A DNA stretch of 64,000 bases, taken from Burkholderia sp. WAC0059. GTDB taxonomy: Bacteria > Pseudomonadota > Gammaproteobacteria > Burkholderiales > Burkholderiaceae. The position numbers were made by a program, and so were the translations under genes. Of this stretch, positions 9,252 to 18,562 are shown in pieces. Position 1 is the stretch's first letter; the number at the start of each line of letters is the position of its first letter. The stretch is from contig NZ_PNEO01000017.1 of assembly GCF_002870125.1 (NCBI RefSeq), positions 62,001-126,000 of the forward strand. Reading direction: 5' to 3'. Below the pieces are notes generated by a model. It did not search any database. It was not told where the DNA came from and was given only the letters and a program-made list of their open reading frames with translations.

Positions 9252-10268
9252 TCACCCGCCCACCGCCGCCGCGATCCGGCCGAGCAGCGCTGCATCGGGA
9301 TACGGCCCGACGCCCGCCCGCACGTTCTCGAGCATGTAATCGGGCCGCCCCGTGCCCGGAATCACGGCGGTCACGGCCGGATGCGCAAGCACGAACTTCA
9401 GCAGGATCTGCGCCCAGCTCGTGCAGCCCAGTTCGGCGGCCCAACCCGGCAGCGGCTGCCGGCTCACCCGCGCGAGCAGTCCGCCGCCGCCGAACGGCTG
9501 GTTGATCAGCACGGCGATGCCGAGGTCCTGCGCGAGCGGCAGGATGCGCGCGGCGGCCTCGCGGTCGTCGGCCGCGTAATCGACCTGCACGAAGTCCGGC
9601 CGCTCGGCACGCATCACTGCCTCGACCTCGGCGAACGCGCTCGACGTGTAATGCGTGATGCCGATATAGCGAATCCGTCCGGAGGCCTTCCATTCGCGCA
9701 GCGTCGCAAGCTGCGTGCGCCAGTCGAGCAGGTTGTGCACCTGCATCAGGTCGATGCGGCCGGTCCGCAACCGCTGCATCGACTGTTCCATCTGCGCGAT
9801 GCCGGCCTCGCGTCCCTCCGTCCACACCTTGGTCGCGACGAATGCCTTGTCGCGCGCGTCGAGACGCGCGAGCAGCGTGCCGACGACGGCCTCCGACGAG
9901 CCGTACATCGGCGACGAATCGATCACCGAGCCGCCCGCCGCGAACAGTGCGCGCAGCACGTCGGCGAGGCGGTCGAGCGCGGCCGCGTCGGTGCCGACGT
10001 CGAACGTGCGCCATGTGCCGCAGCCGACGACGGGCAACCGTTCGCCGGTCGCGGGAATGCGGCGGCGGTCGATTGCGACCGGCAACGACGCGTCAGCGGA
10101 CGAATCGGCGGACGCGGCCGTCGCCGCGCCGGCGCCGGGCGCGCGCGGCTGCGCGCGCAACGGACCCGAAAACGGCGCGAACGCGGCAACGCCCGCCAGC
10201 AGCAAACGCCGACGCGTGCGCCGCGACGCATCCGAAAGAGACGGGCGGTCGGGACGATGAAAGCGCAT
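9252..10268 (-). CDS. aldo/keto reductase with Tat-type signal
   Basis: This 338-residue aldo/keto reductase begins with a twin-Arg-like leader (RRTRRRLLLAG, then a hydrophobic stretch ending near GPLRAQ), suggesting export. The catalytic tetrad is visible: Asp in IDSSPMYG, Tyr in the same motif, Lys in TKVWTEG and His in MQVHNL. INQPFGGGG and IPGTGRPDYMLEN follow. The ATG at 10268 was chosen because the leader starts there. It is convergent with the dehydrogenase at 8249. Exported AKRs are uncommon; the substrate is unknown. Confidence 0.85.
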   Translation of the reverse strand: MRFHRPDRPSLSDASRRTRRRLLLAGVAAFAPFSGPLRAQPRAPGAGAATAASADSSADASLPVAIDRRRIPATGERLPVVGCGTWRTFDVGTDAAALDRLADVLRALFAAGGSVIDSSPMYGSSEAVVGTLLARLDARDKAFVATKVWTEGREAGIAQMEQSMQRLRTGRIDLMQVHNLLDWRTQLATLREWKASGRIRYIGITHYTSSAFAEVEAVMRAERPDFVQVDYAADDREAAARILPLAQDLGIAVLINQPFGGGGLLARVSRQPLPGWAAELGCTSWAQILLKFVLAHPAVTAVIPGTGRPDYMLENVRAGVGPYPDAALLGRIAAAVGG

Positions 10269-10370
10269 GGTCGATCCGGGGCAACGAGAAAGGACGCCCG
10301 TCACGATAGCGCATCGGCCCGTTTCGCGTGCCGCCGGACGGGCGCCCGCCTCCGCCCATGCCCCAGCGCG

Positions 10371-11180
10371 TCAGCCGGCCGTCGCCAGCGCCAGTTCGAC
10401 GCCCGACTGCCTGATCGCGACCGCGGCGCCCGGCGTCAGGGCGCTGTCGGTGATGACCAGGTCGAACGATTCGAGCCCCGCGACCTTGTACAGTCCCACG
10501 GTCCCGTACTTCGAGCTGGCCGCCGCGAGCACGGTGCGCGAGGCGGCGTCCATGGCCGCGCGCTTCACCTCGACTTTCGGCGCCGACGGCGTGGTGACGC
10601 CGCGGCGCAAATCCCACGAACTCGCCGAGATGAACGCAATGTCGAGCACGACGTGGCGCAGCGTGGCCGCAGCAAGTGCGCCCACGCTCGACAGGTTCGC
10701 GTGATCGAGCTGGCCGCCCGTATGGACCACGTTGACGTGCGTCGCGCCCGCAAGCTCGCGCACGATTTCGAAGTCGTTGGTCACGACCGTCATGTCGCTG
10801 AGCGCAACGACGTACGGCACGATCGACAGCATCGTCGTGCCCGCGTCGAGATAGATGGACATGCCCGCGCGCAGATCCCCGGCCGCGCGCTGCGCGATGG
10901 CCTGCTTCTGCGGCTGCTCGACCACGGCCTTCAACTGGTGGCTCGGCTCGCTGTTCAGATGGCTGGCGATACGCACGCCGCCCGGCACCGTGTAGACGAG
11001 ACCGGCCTCCTCCAGCACCGCGATGTCGCGCCGGACCGTCATGTGCGAGCACCTGAGCGACTCCATCAGCTGATGCACGGAGAGCACCTTTTCCCGGCGC
11101 AACTGACGCAGCATGGCCTCGCGCCGCTGATCGGGGATCAGCGGCGTGCCGGATTCGTCGGGGTTGACTCTGCTCGACAT
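10371..11180 (-). CDS. DeoR-family transcriptional regulator
   Basis: This 269-residue repressor has an N-terminal DeoR HTH (residues about 17-70: QLRREKVLSVHQLMESL, then MTVRRDI and GLVYTVPGGV). Its C-terminal DeoRC sugar-phosphate sensor domain includes YLDAGTTM and VVTNDFEIV. It reads away from the DUF1537 kinase cluster, with GntP and COG4091 genes in the same orientation upstream of it. It is the natural candidate regulator of the sugar-acid cluster, with a phosphorylated intermediate as the likely ligand. Confidence 0.9.
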   Translation of the reverse strand: MSSRVNPDESGTPLIPDQRREAMLRQLRREKVLSVHQLMESLRCSHMTVRRDIAVLEEAGLVYTVPGGVRIASHLNSEPSHQLKAVVEQPQKQAIAQRAAGDLRAGMSIYLDAGTTMLSIVPYVVALSDMTVVTNDFEIVRELAGATHVNVVHTGGQLDHANLSSVGALAAATLRHVVLDIAFISASSWDLRRGVTTPSAPKVEVKRAAMDAASRTVLAAASSKYGTVGLYKVAGLESFDLVITDSALTPGAAVAIRQSGVELALATAG

Positions 11181-11240
11181 GAAGGTTCTCTGAAGCGCGG
11201 GGCTGCCCAGCGGCCTCGCGGACGCGGAAACGCCGCTATC

Positions 11241-12590
11241 TTAGCCGATGAATCTGCCGAGCAGAACGACGCCCGCCAGCCCGACCAGCGACTGCACCGA
11301 GAGCATGAGCGTCCACGTCCGCAGCGTCTGGGCGATCGTCAACTGGAAGTATTCCTTGAACAGCCAGAAGCCGGAATCGTTGACGTGCGAGAGCATCACG
11401 GCACCCGACGCGGTCGCGAGCGCCATCAGCTCGGGCGACACGCCGGGATGCGAGAGCAGCAGCGGCGCGACGATGCCGCTCGCGGCAACCGTCGCGACCG
11501 TGGCCGAGCCCACGCAGACGCGCAGCAGCGCCGCGATCGCCCACGCGAGCACGAGCGGGCTCACGGACCAGTGCGCGGAATGCTGGACGATGATCGCGTC
11601 GAGATGGATCGACGTGAGCATCTGCCGGAAGCCGCCACCCGCGCCGAGAATGAGCAGAATGGCGCTGAGCGGCGCGATGCCCTTGCCGATCATCTTTTGC
11701 AGGTCCGCGAGCGGATGGCCGCCGCGCACGCCGAGGGCGAAATAGGCGAACACCACGGCGGCGAGCAGCGAAAGGATCGGGTCGTTGAGCGCCTGGAAGA
11801 AGACGAACGCGGCGCTGCCCTTCGCGGCATGAGCCATGCCCAGGGTGCCGCCCAGCATCAGGCCGGGCGGAATCAGCAGGCACAGCACGGACAACGGCAA
11901 CGACGCCGTGGATTCGCGTGCGTCCTCGCCGCGCGTGCCGCCCGGACCGGCGGCAAGATCGGGCGCGGGGCCGAAGAAGTGCTGGGCCAGCCGGGTGAAG
12001 AGCGGCCCGGAAAGCACGGCGCCGGGAATCGCGACGATGAGTCCGTAAAGCAGCGTGAGCCCCGTATTCGCGCGATAGGCGGTGACGGCCAGCGTCGGCG
12101 CCGGATGCGGCGGCAGCAGACCGTGCGAGACGTACAACCCCGCCGCGACCGGCAGGCCGATGTAGAGCAGATGGCTGCCGGTGCGCCGCGCGATCGTGTA
12201 GACGAGCGGCGCCAGCATGATGAAGCTGACGTCGAACAGATGGGGCATGCCGACCAGCAGGGCCGCGGCGCAGATCGTCCACGGCGCGAGCCAGAGCGGC
12301 CGATTGCCGACGAACGCGTTGGCGATGCGATCCGCGCCGCCGGTGCCGATCAGAATGCCGCCGAGCACGGCGCCGAGGCCCACGACGGGACCGGTATGCG
12401 AGAGCGCGTCGCCGAACCCCTTCGCGAAGCTGTCCACGACCTGCGCGGGCGCGACGCCGGCGGCCAGCCCGAGCCCGATGGCCGACACGGTGAGCGCCAC
12501 GAACGGGCTCAGCCGCACGCGCGCAATCAGGATGATCAGGATCGCGATGGCGCTCACGGCCATCGCGATCGTCGCGGCGTCTCCCCGCAT
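11241..12590 (-). CDS. GntP-family sugar-acid:proton symporter
   Basis: This 449-residue membrane protein has about 12-14 hydrophobic segments and GntP-family signatures such as GLAAGVAPAQVVDSFAKGFG, LGAVLGGILIGTGGA and MPHLFDVSF. GntP carriers import gluconate and related aldonates. The ATG at 12590 follows a short non-family stretch and was preferred over the upstream one at 12650. It lies directly downstream of the COG4091 oxidoreductase, 85 bases apart, so the two are probably one transcript with the DeoR regulator. Confidence 0.93.
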   Translation of the reverse strand: MRGDAATIAMAVSAIAILIILIARVRLSPFVALTVSAIGLGLAAGVAPAQVVDSFAKGFGDALSHTGPVVGLGAVLGGILIGTGGADRIANAFVGNRPLWLAPWTICAAALLVGMPHLFDVSFIMLAPLVYTIARRTGSHLLYIGLPVAAGLYVSHGLLPPHPAPTLAVTAYRANTGLTLLYGLIVAIPGAVLSGPLFTRLAQHFFGPAPDLAAGPGGTRGEDARESTASLPLSVLCLLIPPGLMLGGTLGMAHAAKGSAAFVFFQALNDPILSLLAAVVFAYFALGVRGGHPLADLQKMIGKGIAPLSAILLILGAGGGFRQMLTSIHLDAIIVQHSAHWSVSPLVLAWAIAALLRVCVGSATVATVAASGIVAPLLLSHPGVSPELMALATASGAVMLSHVNDSGFWLFKEYFQLTIAQTLRTWTLMLSVQSLVGLAGVVLLGRFIG

Positions 12591-12674
12591 GGCGTCTTCT
12601 GTTCGGTGTCTTTTACGGTGTTTCGGTGAGCGAACCCGCGCGCGCCGCATGCACCGCGCACGGGTCGAACGGCA

Positions 12675-14078
12675 TCAGGCGCAGCCTGCCTGCCAGGCGC
12701 CGAGCAGGGCTTCGTCGACGCCGCGCAGGTCGTCGATCGTCAGCAGCGTGCCCGCCTCGACGTCGCGCGCGAGCGTCGCGTGCGCAGCCAGGTAGAGCGG
12801 CGCGACGTTCGCGGGCGCGTCCTTGCGGTCGAGCAGCACCGCCTGCACGCCGGTCACGTCGTGGTGGTGGCCGCCCATGTGCAGCGTCGTGCCGGCCGCG
12901 ATGGCGGTCGTCGTGCGTCCCGCCAGCACGACGCACTGGCCCGGGTTCGCGGCGCCGGACGGCCGGCCGTGCAGCACGGCCTCGAACAGCGTGACGGGCG
13001 TCTCGACGCCCATGAAGTGATACGGCAGATAGAGGCACGCATAGCGGCCGTTGCGGCTCACCACGTGGCCCTTCTGCGCGAGCAACTCCCACGTGGGCGC
13101 GTCGTGCGTGCGGACCACGACGAATACGCCGCCCGCGAAGCTGGCCTCGTCCGGACGGCGCAGCATGTTGAACACGTCGATCACGCCCGCGCGCGACAGC
13201 ACGCCGCCGTCTTCGCGCAACGCGTAGACGTCGGCGAGTTCCGTGGTGCGCGCGACCGGATAGTGCATCAGTTCCACGTCGGACACGAGGCCCGTGCTGG
13301 TCGCGACCACGCTCATTTCGCAGTAGTCGGCGGTGGCGGACGTCTTGTGTCCGCCCAGCGCGCGGCGGCGCGCCGCGAGCGTGGCGGGCACGTCGCTGCC
13401 GAGCGACATCAGGCCGGCCAGCTCCGGCGCCGCAAAGCGCTGGTCGAGTTGCGTCACGTAGCCGGTGGCTTCGTCGAAGACCAGGTCGTACTCGCTCGAC
13501 TTGCCCGCGGCCACGACCTCGAGCCCCAGCATCCGCGCCCACGTGACCCAGCCGATGAGATTCGACGGCTGGTCGCCGTCGGCGGTCGTATACACGACGC
13601 CCCGGCTGGCGGCGAAACGGGCCAGCGCCACGCCCGTGACGGAATCGACTTCCTTGCTGACCATGGCGACGTGGCGCTTCGCCTCGAGCGCGGTCCGGGC
13701 GGTGCGATAACCGACCGAGGGGTTGCCCGTGGCTTCCACGAGGATGTCGAAGCGGGCCGGATCCAGCAGGCTCACGTCGGCGACGAGCGCGATCTGGCCG
13801 GGCGCGAGCGCGCCGACGCTCGCGGCGTCCGCGCAGTCGACCAGCGTGCCGGCGTCGTAGCCCAGCTCGATGCACAGCGCGCGCAGCCCCGCGAGGTCGA
13901 GGTCGCACAGGATGGTCGGCGCGAGACGGTCGACGATGAGCCGGGTCTGCGCGAGCAGCGTGCGGGCGAAGCCGCCCCGCGCGCCCGTGAGCGCATAGCG
14001 CACGACGGCCGGCGCGCGGTTCGCGGCGCCGGCATGGGCGCGATCGGCGCCCGGGCGGAATAGCAATTCGAAATTCAT
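12675..14078 (-). CDS. COG4091 homoserine-dehydrogenase-like oxidoreductase with C-terminal SAF domain
   Basis: This 467-residue protein has an N-terminal Rossmann fold (ALTGARGGFARTLLA near residue 25), a middle catalytic domain (EATGNPSVGYRTA, VSKEVDSVTG, DGDQPSNLIGW) and a C-terminal SAF-like segment (LAAHATLARDVEAGTLLT). COG4091 includes the DXR-like enzyme DRL of Brucella, and from memory the apionate oxidoisomerase group. Next to a DUF1537 kinase and an aldolase-type decarboxylase, it is the likely oxidation or oxidoisomerisation step. The substrate is inferred only. The start at 14078 excludes an Ala-rich upstream stretch. Confidence 0.82.
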   Translation of the reverse strand: MNFELLFRPGADRAHAGAANRAPAVVRYALTGARGGFARTLLAQTRLIVDRLAPTILCDLDLAGLRALCIELGYDAGTLVDCADAASVGALAPGQIALVADVSLLDPARFDILVEATGNPSVGYRTARTALEAKRHVAMVSKEVDSVTGVALARFAASRGVVYTTADGDQPSNLIGWVTWARMLGLEVVAAGKSSEYDLVFDEATGYVTQLDQRFAAPELAGLMSLGSDVPATLAARRRALGGHKTSATADYCEMSVVATSTGLVSDVELMHYPVARTTELADVYALREDGGVLSRAGVIDVFNMLRRPDEASFAGGVFVVVRTHDAPTWELLAQKGHVVSRNGRYACLYLPYHFMGVETPVTLFEAVLHGRPSGAANPGQCVVLAGRTTTAIAAGTTLHMGGHHHDVTGVQAVLLDRKDAPANVAPLYLAAHATLARDVEAGTLLTIDDLRGVDEALLGAWQAGCA

Positions 14079-14258
14079 AGAGCGGATGTCCCCAGAGTTG
14101 TAGTGGCCGCCGCCGGCAACGACGCCGGCCGGGGCGGCCAGCGTCGCACGTCGTTCAGCGGGCGCGGCCCGGGCGCCGCGCATGGCGCGCCGGATCGCCG
14201 GCCGTTTGCGTTGGCTGTCCGTTGGCTATCGGGAGCCTCGGCACGAATTTAACGTCGT

Positions 14259-14318
14259 TTATCACTTACGTCAAATTTATTATCATGAGTTACCATATCA
14301 GAACATTGCCGTTATAAT
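14259..14318 (+). promoter_or_regulatory. promoter of the DUF1537 kinase operon with TTATCA repeats
   Basis: A TATAAT -10 box lies at 14313-14318 with TTACCA at 14290-14295, spaced 17 bases, 26 bases before the kinase ATG. Direct TTATCA repeats start at 14259 and 14280, exactly 21 bases (two helical turns) apart, with a related ATATCA at 14295. They overlap or flank the promoter in an unusually AT-rich gap and are good candidate sites for the DeoR regulator. Confidence 0.6.
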
Positions 14319-14344
14319 CGGCCGGCATCGAGGAAGAAAAAAGC

Positions 14345-15649
14345 ATGTCAGACATTCAGGAGAACGCCGGCCGCCCGGCGCCCGCCGTGCCGCTGCTCGG
14401 CTGCATCGCGGACGATTTCACCGGCGCGACCGATCTCGCCAGCATGCTCGTGCGCGGCGGCATGCGCACCGTGCAGCTCATCGACGTCCCGCACGGCGTC
14501 GAACCGATCGCCGCGGACGCGCTCGTAATCGCGCTGAAGTCGCGCACGATTCCCGCCGCGCAGGCCGTCGGGCAGTCGCTGGCCGCGCTCGCCTACCTGA
14601 AGGCGCAGGGTTGCCGCCAGTTCTACTTCAAATACTGCTCCACCTTCGACTCGACGGCCGCCGGCAACATCGGCCCCGTGGGAGAGGCGCTGATGGAAGC
14701 GCTCGGCGCCGATTTCGCGATCGCCTGCCCGGCCTTCCCCGAGAACGGCCGCACCGTGTATCGCGGCCATCTGTTCGTGGGCGACGGGCTGCTCAACGAA
14801 TCGGGCATGGAGAAGCATCCGCTCACGCCGATGACCGACGCCAATCTCGTGCGCGTGCTGGCGCAGCAAAGCACGGTGCGAACCGGCCTGCTGCGCTACG
14901 ACGCCATCGCCGCCGGCGTGGCGAAGACGCGCGACGCGGCCGCCGCCCTGCGCGCGGACGGCGTGCGCTTCGCCATTGCCGACGCCGTTTCCAACGACGA
15001 CCTGCGCACGCTCGGCAGCGCGTTCGCCGATGCGCCGCTGCTCACCGGCGGCTCGGGGCTCGCCCTCGGCCTGCCCGACAACTTCCGCCGCGCCGGGCTG
15101 CTCGCGCACGCCGGCGAGGCCGCGCATCTGCCCGCCGTCGGCGGTCGCGCGGTCGTGCTGGCCGGCAGCAGTTCGCGCGCGAGCCAGGCGCAGGTCGCGC
15201 ACTGGCGCGCGGAGCGCCCCGCGCTGCGCATCGATCCGCTCGCGCTCGCGGCGGGCGAGCCCGTGGTCGAGCAGGCGCTCGCCTTCTTCGAGCGCCATGC
15301 GGGCGAGACCGTGCTGATCTTCGCGACGGCCGCCCCCGACGAACTGCACGCCGTCCAGGCGCGGCTCGGCGTCGAGCGCGCGGGCCAGCTCATCGAAGAC
15401 GCGCTCGCCGGCATCGCGCGTCAGCTCGCGCAACGCGGCGTGCGCCGCTTCGTGGTGGCGGGCGGCGAAACCTCGGGCGCCGTGGTGCGCGCGCTCGGCG
15501 TCTCGCGTCTGCTGATCGGCGCGCCGATCGATCCGGGCGTGCCGTGGACGATCGGCGACGGACCCGCCGGCGACGTCGCGCTCGCGCTCAAATCCGGCAA
15601 CTTCGGCGGCACGGACTTTTTCGCGAAGGCCCTCGCGCTTCAGCACTGA
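14345..15649 (+). CDS. DUF1537 (OtnK-type) four-carbon acid-sugar kinase
   Basis: This 434-residue kinase phosphorylates a 3-oxo acid sugar (3-oxo-tetronate or 3-oxo-isoapionate type). The N-terminal domain has CIADDFTGATDLASML and YFKYCSTFDST; the substrate region contains PAFPENGRTVYRGHLFV; the C-terminal nucleotide domain has VAGGETSGAVV and GVPWTIGDG. The length fits OtnK. It is the first gene of a forward operon with the aldolase-type decarboxylase 11 bases behind, the standard kinase-decarboxylase pair leading to DHAP. The exact substrate cannot be settled by eye. Confidence 0.9.
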   Translation: MSDIQENAGRPAPAVPLLGCIADDFTGATDLASMLVRGGMRTVQLIDVPHGVEPIAADALVIALKSRTIPAAQAVGQSLAALAYLKAQGCRQFYFKYCSTFDSTAAGNIGPVGEALMEALGADFAIACPAFPENGRTVYRGHLFVGDGLLNESGMEKHPLTPMTDANLVRVLAQQSTVRTGLLRYDAIAAGVAKTRDAAAALRADGVRFAIADAVSNDDLRTLGSAFADAPLLTGGSGLALGLPDNFRRAGLLAHAGEAAHLPAVGGRAVVLAGSSSRASQAQVAHWRAERPALRIDPLALAAGEPVVEQALAFFERHAGETVLIFATAAPDELHAVQARLGVERAGQLIEDALAGIARQLAQRGVRRFVVAGGETSGAVVRALGVSRLLIGAPIDPGVPWTIGDGPAGDVALALKSGNFGGTDFFAKALALQH

Positions 15650-15660
15650 AAGGAATGCCC

Positions 15661-16308
15661 ATGAGCAAGGAAAGCGCGCTGCGCGAACACGTGGCAAGCG
15701 TCGGCCAAAGCCTGTTCGAGCGCGGCTACGCCAGCGGCACGGCCGGCAACATCAGCGTGCGGCTCGACGACGGCTGGCTCATCACGCCCACCGACGCCTG
15801 CCTCGGCGACCTCGATCCCGCCCGCATCGCGAAGGTGAACCTGGCGGGCGAATGGGTGGCCGGCGACAGGCCCTCGAAGACGCTCGCCCTGCACCGCGCG
15901 GTGTACGACCACCAGCCGGACATGAACGCCGTCGTGCACACGCACTCGACGCATCTCGTCGCGCTGACGCTCGCCGGCGTCTGGCGCGAAGACGACGTGC
16001 TGCCGCCCATCACGCCCTACTACGTGATGAAGGTCGGGCACGTGCCGCTCGTCGCCTACCGGCGTCCCGGCGACCCCGCCGTGGCCGAACGCGTGCGCGA
16101 ACTCGCGGGCTCGGTGCGCGGCGTGCTGCTCGAGCGGCTCGGCCCGGTGGTGTGGCATCGCAGTCTTCGCGAAGCGTCCGCGGCGCTCGAAGAGCTCGAG
16201 GAAACGGCACGGCTCGTGCTCCTCATGCAGGCGCAGGGCAAACGCGTCGAACCGCTCGACGCGCAGCAGATCGAAGAACTCAAAACGGTGTTCGGCGCGC
16301 GCTGGTAA
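15661..16308 (+). CDS. class II aldolase/adducin-type 3-oxo-acid-4-phosphate decarboxylase (OtnC/OiaC type)
   Basis: This 215-residue protein of the class II aldolase family has SGTAGNISVRL near residue 20 and the metal-binding His pair in VVHTHSTH near residue 97. A later His in PVVWHRSL corresponds to the family's third ligand region, although the residue before it differs from sugar aldolases. OtnC-type members decarboxylate the kinase product to DHAP. The ATG at 15661 has AAAGGA seven bases upstream; an in-frame ATG at 15655 is too close to that RBS. Confidence 0.88.
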   Translation: MSKESALREHVASVGQSLFERGYASGTAGNISVRLDDGWLITPTDACLGDLDPARIAKVNLAGEWVAGDRPSKTLALHRAVYDHQPDMNAVVHTHSTHLVALTLAGVWREDDVLPPITPYYVMKVGHVPLVAYRRPGDPAVAERVRELAGSVRGVLLERLGPVVWHRSLREASAALEELEETARLVLLMQAQGKRVEPLDAQQIEELKTVFGARW

Positions 16309-16340
16309 GCCGCGACAGCCGGACGATCCGCGGAGGAGAC

Positions 16341-17642
16341 ATGCAGGCAGACATTCAGGCCGGGACCGGCCGCCAGTCGATTCGCTCGCTGCTTGCGAGC
16401 ACGCGCTGGCGCATGATCCTGATGCTTTTCGCGCTCTACACGGTGAACTGCATCGACCGCATGTCGCTGTCGGTCGGCATGCCGTCGATCGTGCGCGACT
16501 TCCATCTGAGCCCGACGATGCAGGGGCTCGTCCTCTCCGCGTTCTTCTGGACCTACAGCACGTGCCAGATTCCCGCGGGCTGGGGCGCCGACCGCTTCGG
16601 CGCGCGCCGCATGATCGGCTTCTCGGCCGTGCTGTGGGGCGGTCTGCAATGCGTCGCGGGCTTCGCGGCGAACGGCGTCGTGCTACTGCTCACGCGCATC
16701 GGGCTCGGCGCGTTCGAGGCGCCCTACATGCCCGCCGCGACCCGGCTGACCGCCACGTGGCTGCCGCCGCGCGAACGCGCGCGCGGCGTGACGCTCATCG
16801 ACAGCGGCGCGCCGCTCGGCTCGGCGATCGGCGGCCTCGCGATCAGCGCGCTCATCGCGACGACCGGCTCGTGGCGCACGGCCTTCGTCGTCGTCGGCGT
16901 GTCGACCGTCGCGCTGGGCTACGCCGTCTACCGGATGCTGCGCGAAACGCCCGACCAGCACCCCGGCATCTCGCCCGATGAAGCGCGGCACATCCGCGAA
17001 GCGAAGCTCGCCGCCGGCGAAACGCGCGCGGCGCGCAGCGCCCCGCTCTCGCGCGCGACCCTCGCGGCGATGGTCGTCGGCCGCATCGGCTGGACCACCG
17101 TGTTCTACGGATTCGTCACGTGGGGCCCCAACTATCTCTCGGCCGGCCGCGGGCTCGACATTCGCAGCATGGGCGTCGCCACGTTCGCCATCTTCCTCGC
17201 GGGCACGCTGGGCGAGGTGTTCTCGGGCGTGATCGCCGACTGGCTGCAGCGGCATCTCGCGCGCGGCCCCGCGTTCAAGGTGCTGTTCGGCCTTTCGGGC
17301 GGCGTTTCGCTCCTGTGCCTGCTCGCGCTGCCGTTCGTCGCGGACGTCCGCCTCGCCGTGGCCGTGCTCGCGCTCGGCCTGTTCTTCCATCTGTGGGGCG
17401 GCCTGCACTGGCTGATTCCCGCGCTGCTCGCGCCGCGCGAACAGGTCGGCTTCGTCGGCGGCGTCATGAACTTCGCGGGCACCGGCGGCGCGATCGCCGT
17501 GCCGATCGCGGTCGGCGTCATCGTCGACATGACGGGCGGCTATCACGCGGTGCTGCTGTTCCTCGCCGCGGGCGCCTTCACCTATCTGGTCGGCTCGCTG
17601 CTGATCGACTTCGGCGCGCGCGCCGCGGAGGAACGCGCATGA
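16341..17642 (+). CDS. MFS transporter
   Basis: This is a 433-residue 12-TM carrier with the first-loop YTVNCIDRMSLSVGMP and GWGADRFGARRM motifs of the sugar-acid (ACS/glucarate-like) group. A strong RBS (GGAGGAGA) precedes the ATG at 16341. The stop overlaps the next ATG by four bases, indicating translational coupling to the amidohydrolase and co-regulation with the kinase operon. A second carrier (19527) and GntP give this cluster three importers, which suggests several related substrates. Confidence 0.9.
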   Translation: MQADIQAGTGRQSIRSLLASTRWRMILMLFALYTVNCIDRMSLSVGMPSIVRDFHLSPTMQGLVLSAFFWTYSTCQIPAGWGADRFGARRMIGFSAVLWGGLQCVAGFAANGVVLLLTRIGLGAFEAPYMPAATRLTATWLPPRERARGVTLIDSGAPLGSAIGGLAISALIATTGSWRTAFVVVGVSTVALGYAVYRMLRETPDQHPGISPDEARHIREAKLAAGETRAARSAPLSRATLAAMVVGRIGWTTVFYGFVTWGPNYLSAGRGLDIRSMGVATFAIFLAGTLGEVFSGVIADWLQRHLARGPAFKVLFGLSGGVSLLCLLALPFVADVRLAVAVLALGLFFHLWGGLHWLIPALLAPREQVGFVGGVMNFAGTGGAIAVPIAVGVIVDMTGGYHAVLLFLAAGAFTYLVGSLLIDFGARAAEERA

Positions 17643-18562
17643 GCACGCGCTACGACGGCCCGATCGTCGACGCCCACCAGCATTTCTGGACGCTGGCCGG
17701 CAACCGCCATCCGTGGCTCGCGCCCGGCGTGCTCGTGCCGCACCGCTACGGCGACTATTCGGCGATCAAGCGCGACTACCTGCCCGCCGATTACCGGCGC
17801 GACGGTGCCGACCACCAGGTGGTCGGCACCGTCTACGTGGAAGCGGAATGGGACCCGGCCACGCCGCTCGACGAAACGCGCTTCGTGACCCGGCTCGCGC
17901 AATTGACCGGGCTGCCGAACGCGATGGCGGCGCAGGCCTGGCTCGACCGCGACGACGTGGCCGACCTGCTCGCGGCGCAGTGCCGCTTCGCGCTCGTGCG
18001 CAGCATCCGGCACAAGCCGGCCCACGCCGGCGACGGGCCCACGCTGATGTCGGACGCCCGCTGGCGCGACGGCTACGCTCAGCTTGCGCAGCACGGCCTG
18101 CACTTCGAGCTGCAGGCGCCGTGGCGCCATCTTCACGAGGCGGCAGCGCTCGCGCGCAACTTTCCGCAGACGCTGCTGATCGTCAATCACGCCGGCGTGC
18201 CCGGCGACCGCTCGGACGCGACGTTGAACGGCTGGCGCGACGGTCTCGCCGCGCTCGCCGCGCTGCCCAACACGGCCGTCAAGGTGTCGGGCCTGTGCGA
18301 AACCGGCAAGCCGTGGAGCGTCGAGGCGAACCGCGCCGTGCTCGAGACGCTGCGCGCGCTCTTCGGCGCCGACCGGCTCATGTTCGGCAGCAACTTCCCC
18401 GTCGACGGCCTGTTTCTTTCGCTCGACGCGCTGATCGCCGGCTTCGGGACGCTCGTGTCGGCATGGCGACCGTCGGAACAGCGCGCGTTCTTTCACGACA
18501 CGGCGATGCGCGTCTATCGCCCCGTCGATCTCTCGAACCCGACCTCAAGGACTCTTTCATGA
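17639..18562 (+). CDS. amidohydrolase-2 family lactonase candidate (copy 1)
   Basis: This 307-residue TIM-barrel protein of the amidohydrolase-2/COG3618 group begins with the DAHQHFWTL metal-type motif (HxH) near residue 11 and has VNHAGVPGDRS and MFGSNFPVDGL. Known members hydrolyse sugar lactones (fuconolactone, rhamnonolactone) or pyrone dicarboxylate. The position normally Asp in FGSDxP is Asn here. It overlaps the upstream MFS gene and the downstream paralogue by four bases each (ATGA), so the three are translated together. A sugar-lactone hydrolase feeding the pathway is the likely role. Confidence 0.84.
   Translation: MSTRYDGPIVDAHQHFWTLAGNRHPWLAPGVLVPHRYGDYSAIKRDYLPADYRRDGADHQVVGTVYVEAEWDPATPLDETRFVTRLAQLTGLPNAMAAQAWLDRDDVADLLAAQCRFALVRSIRHKPAHAGDGPTLMSDARWRDGYAQLAQHGLHFELQAPWRHLHEAAALARNFPQTLLIVNHAGVPGDRSDATLNGWRDGLAALAALPNTAVKVSGLCETGKPWSVEANRAVLETLRALFGADRLMFGSNFPVDGLFLSLDALIAGFGTLVSAWRPSEQRAFFHDTAMRVYRPVDLSNPTSRTLS

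Noticed and set aside
9381..12629. 1082-codon forward ORF
   Set aside because: It runs antisense through the aldo/keto reductase, DeoR and GntP genes, is Arg/Gln/His-rich and matches no family.
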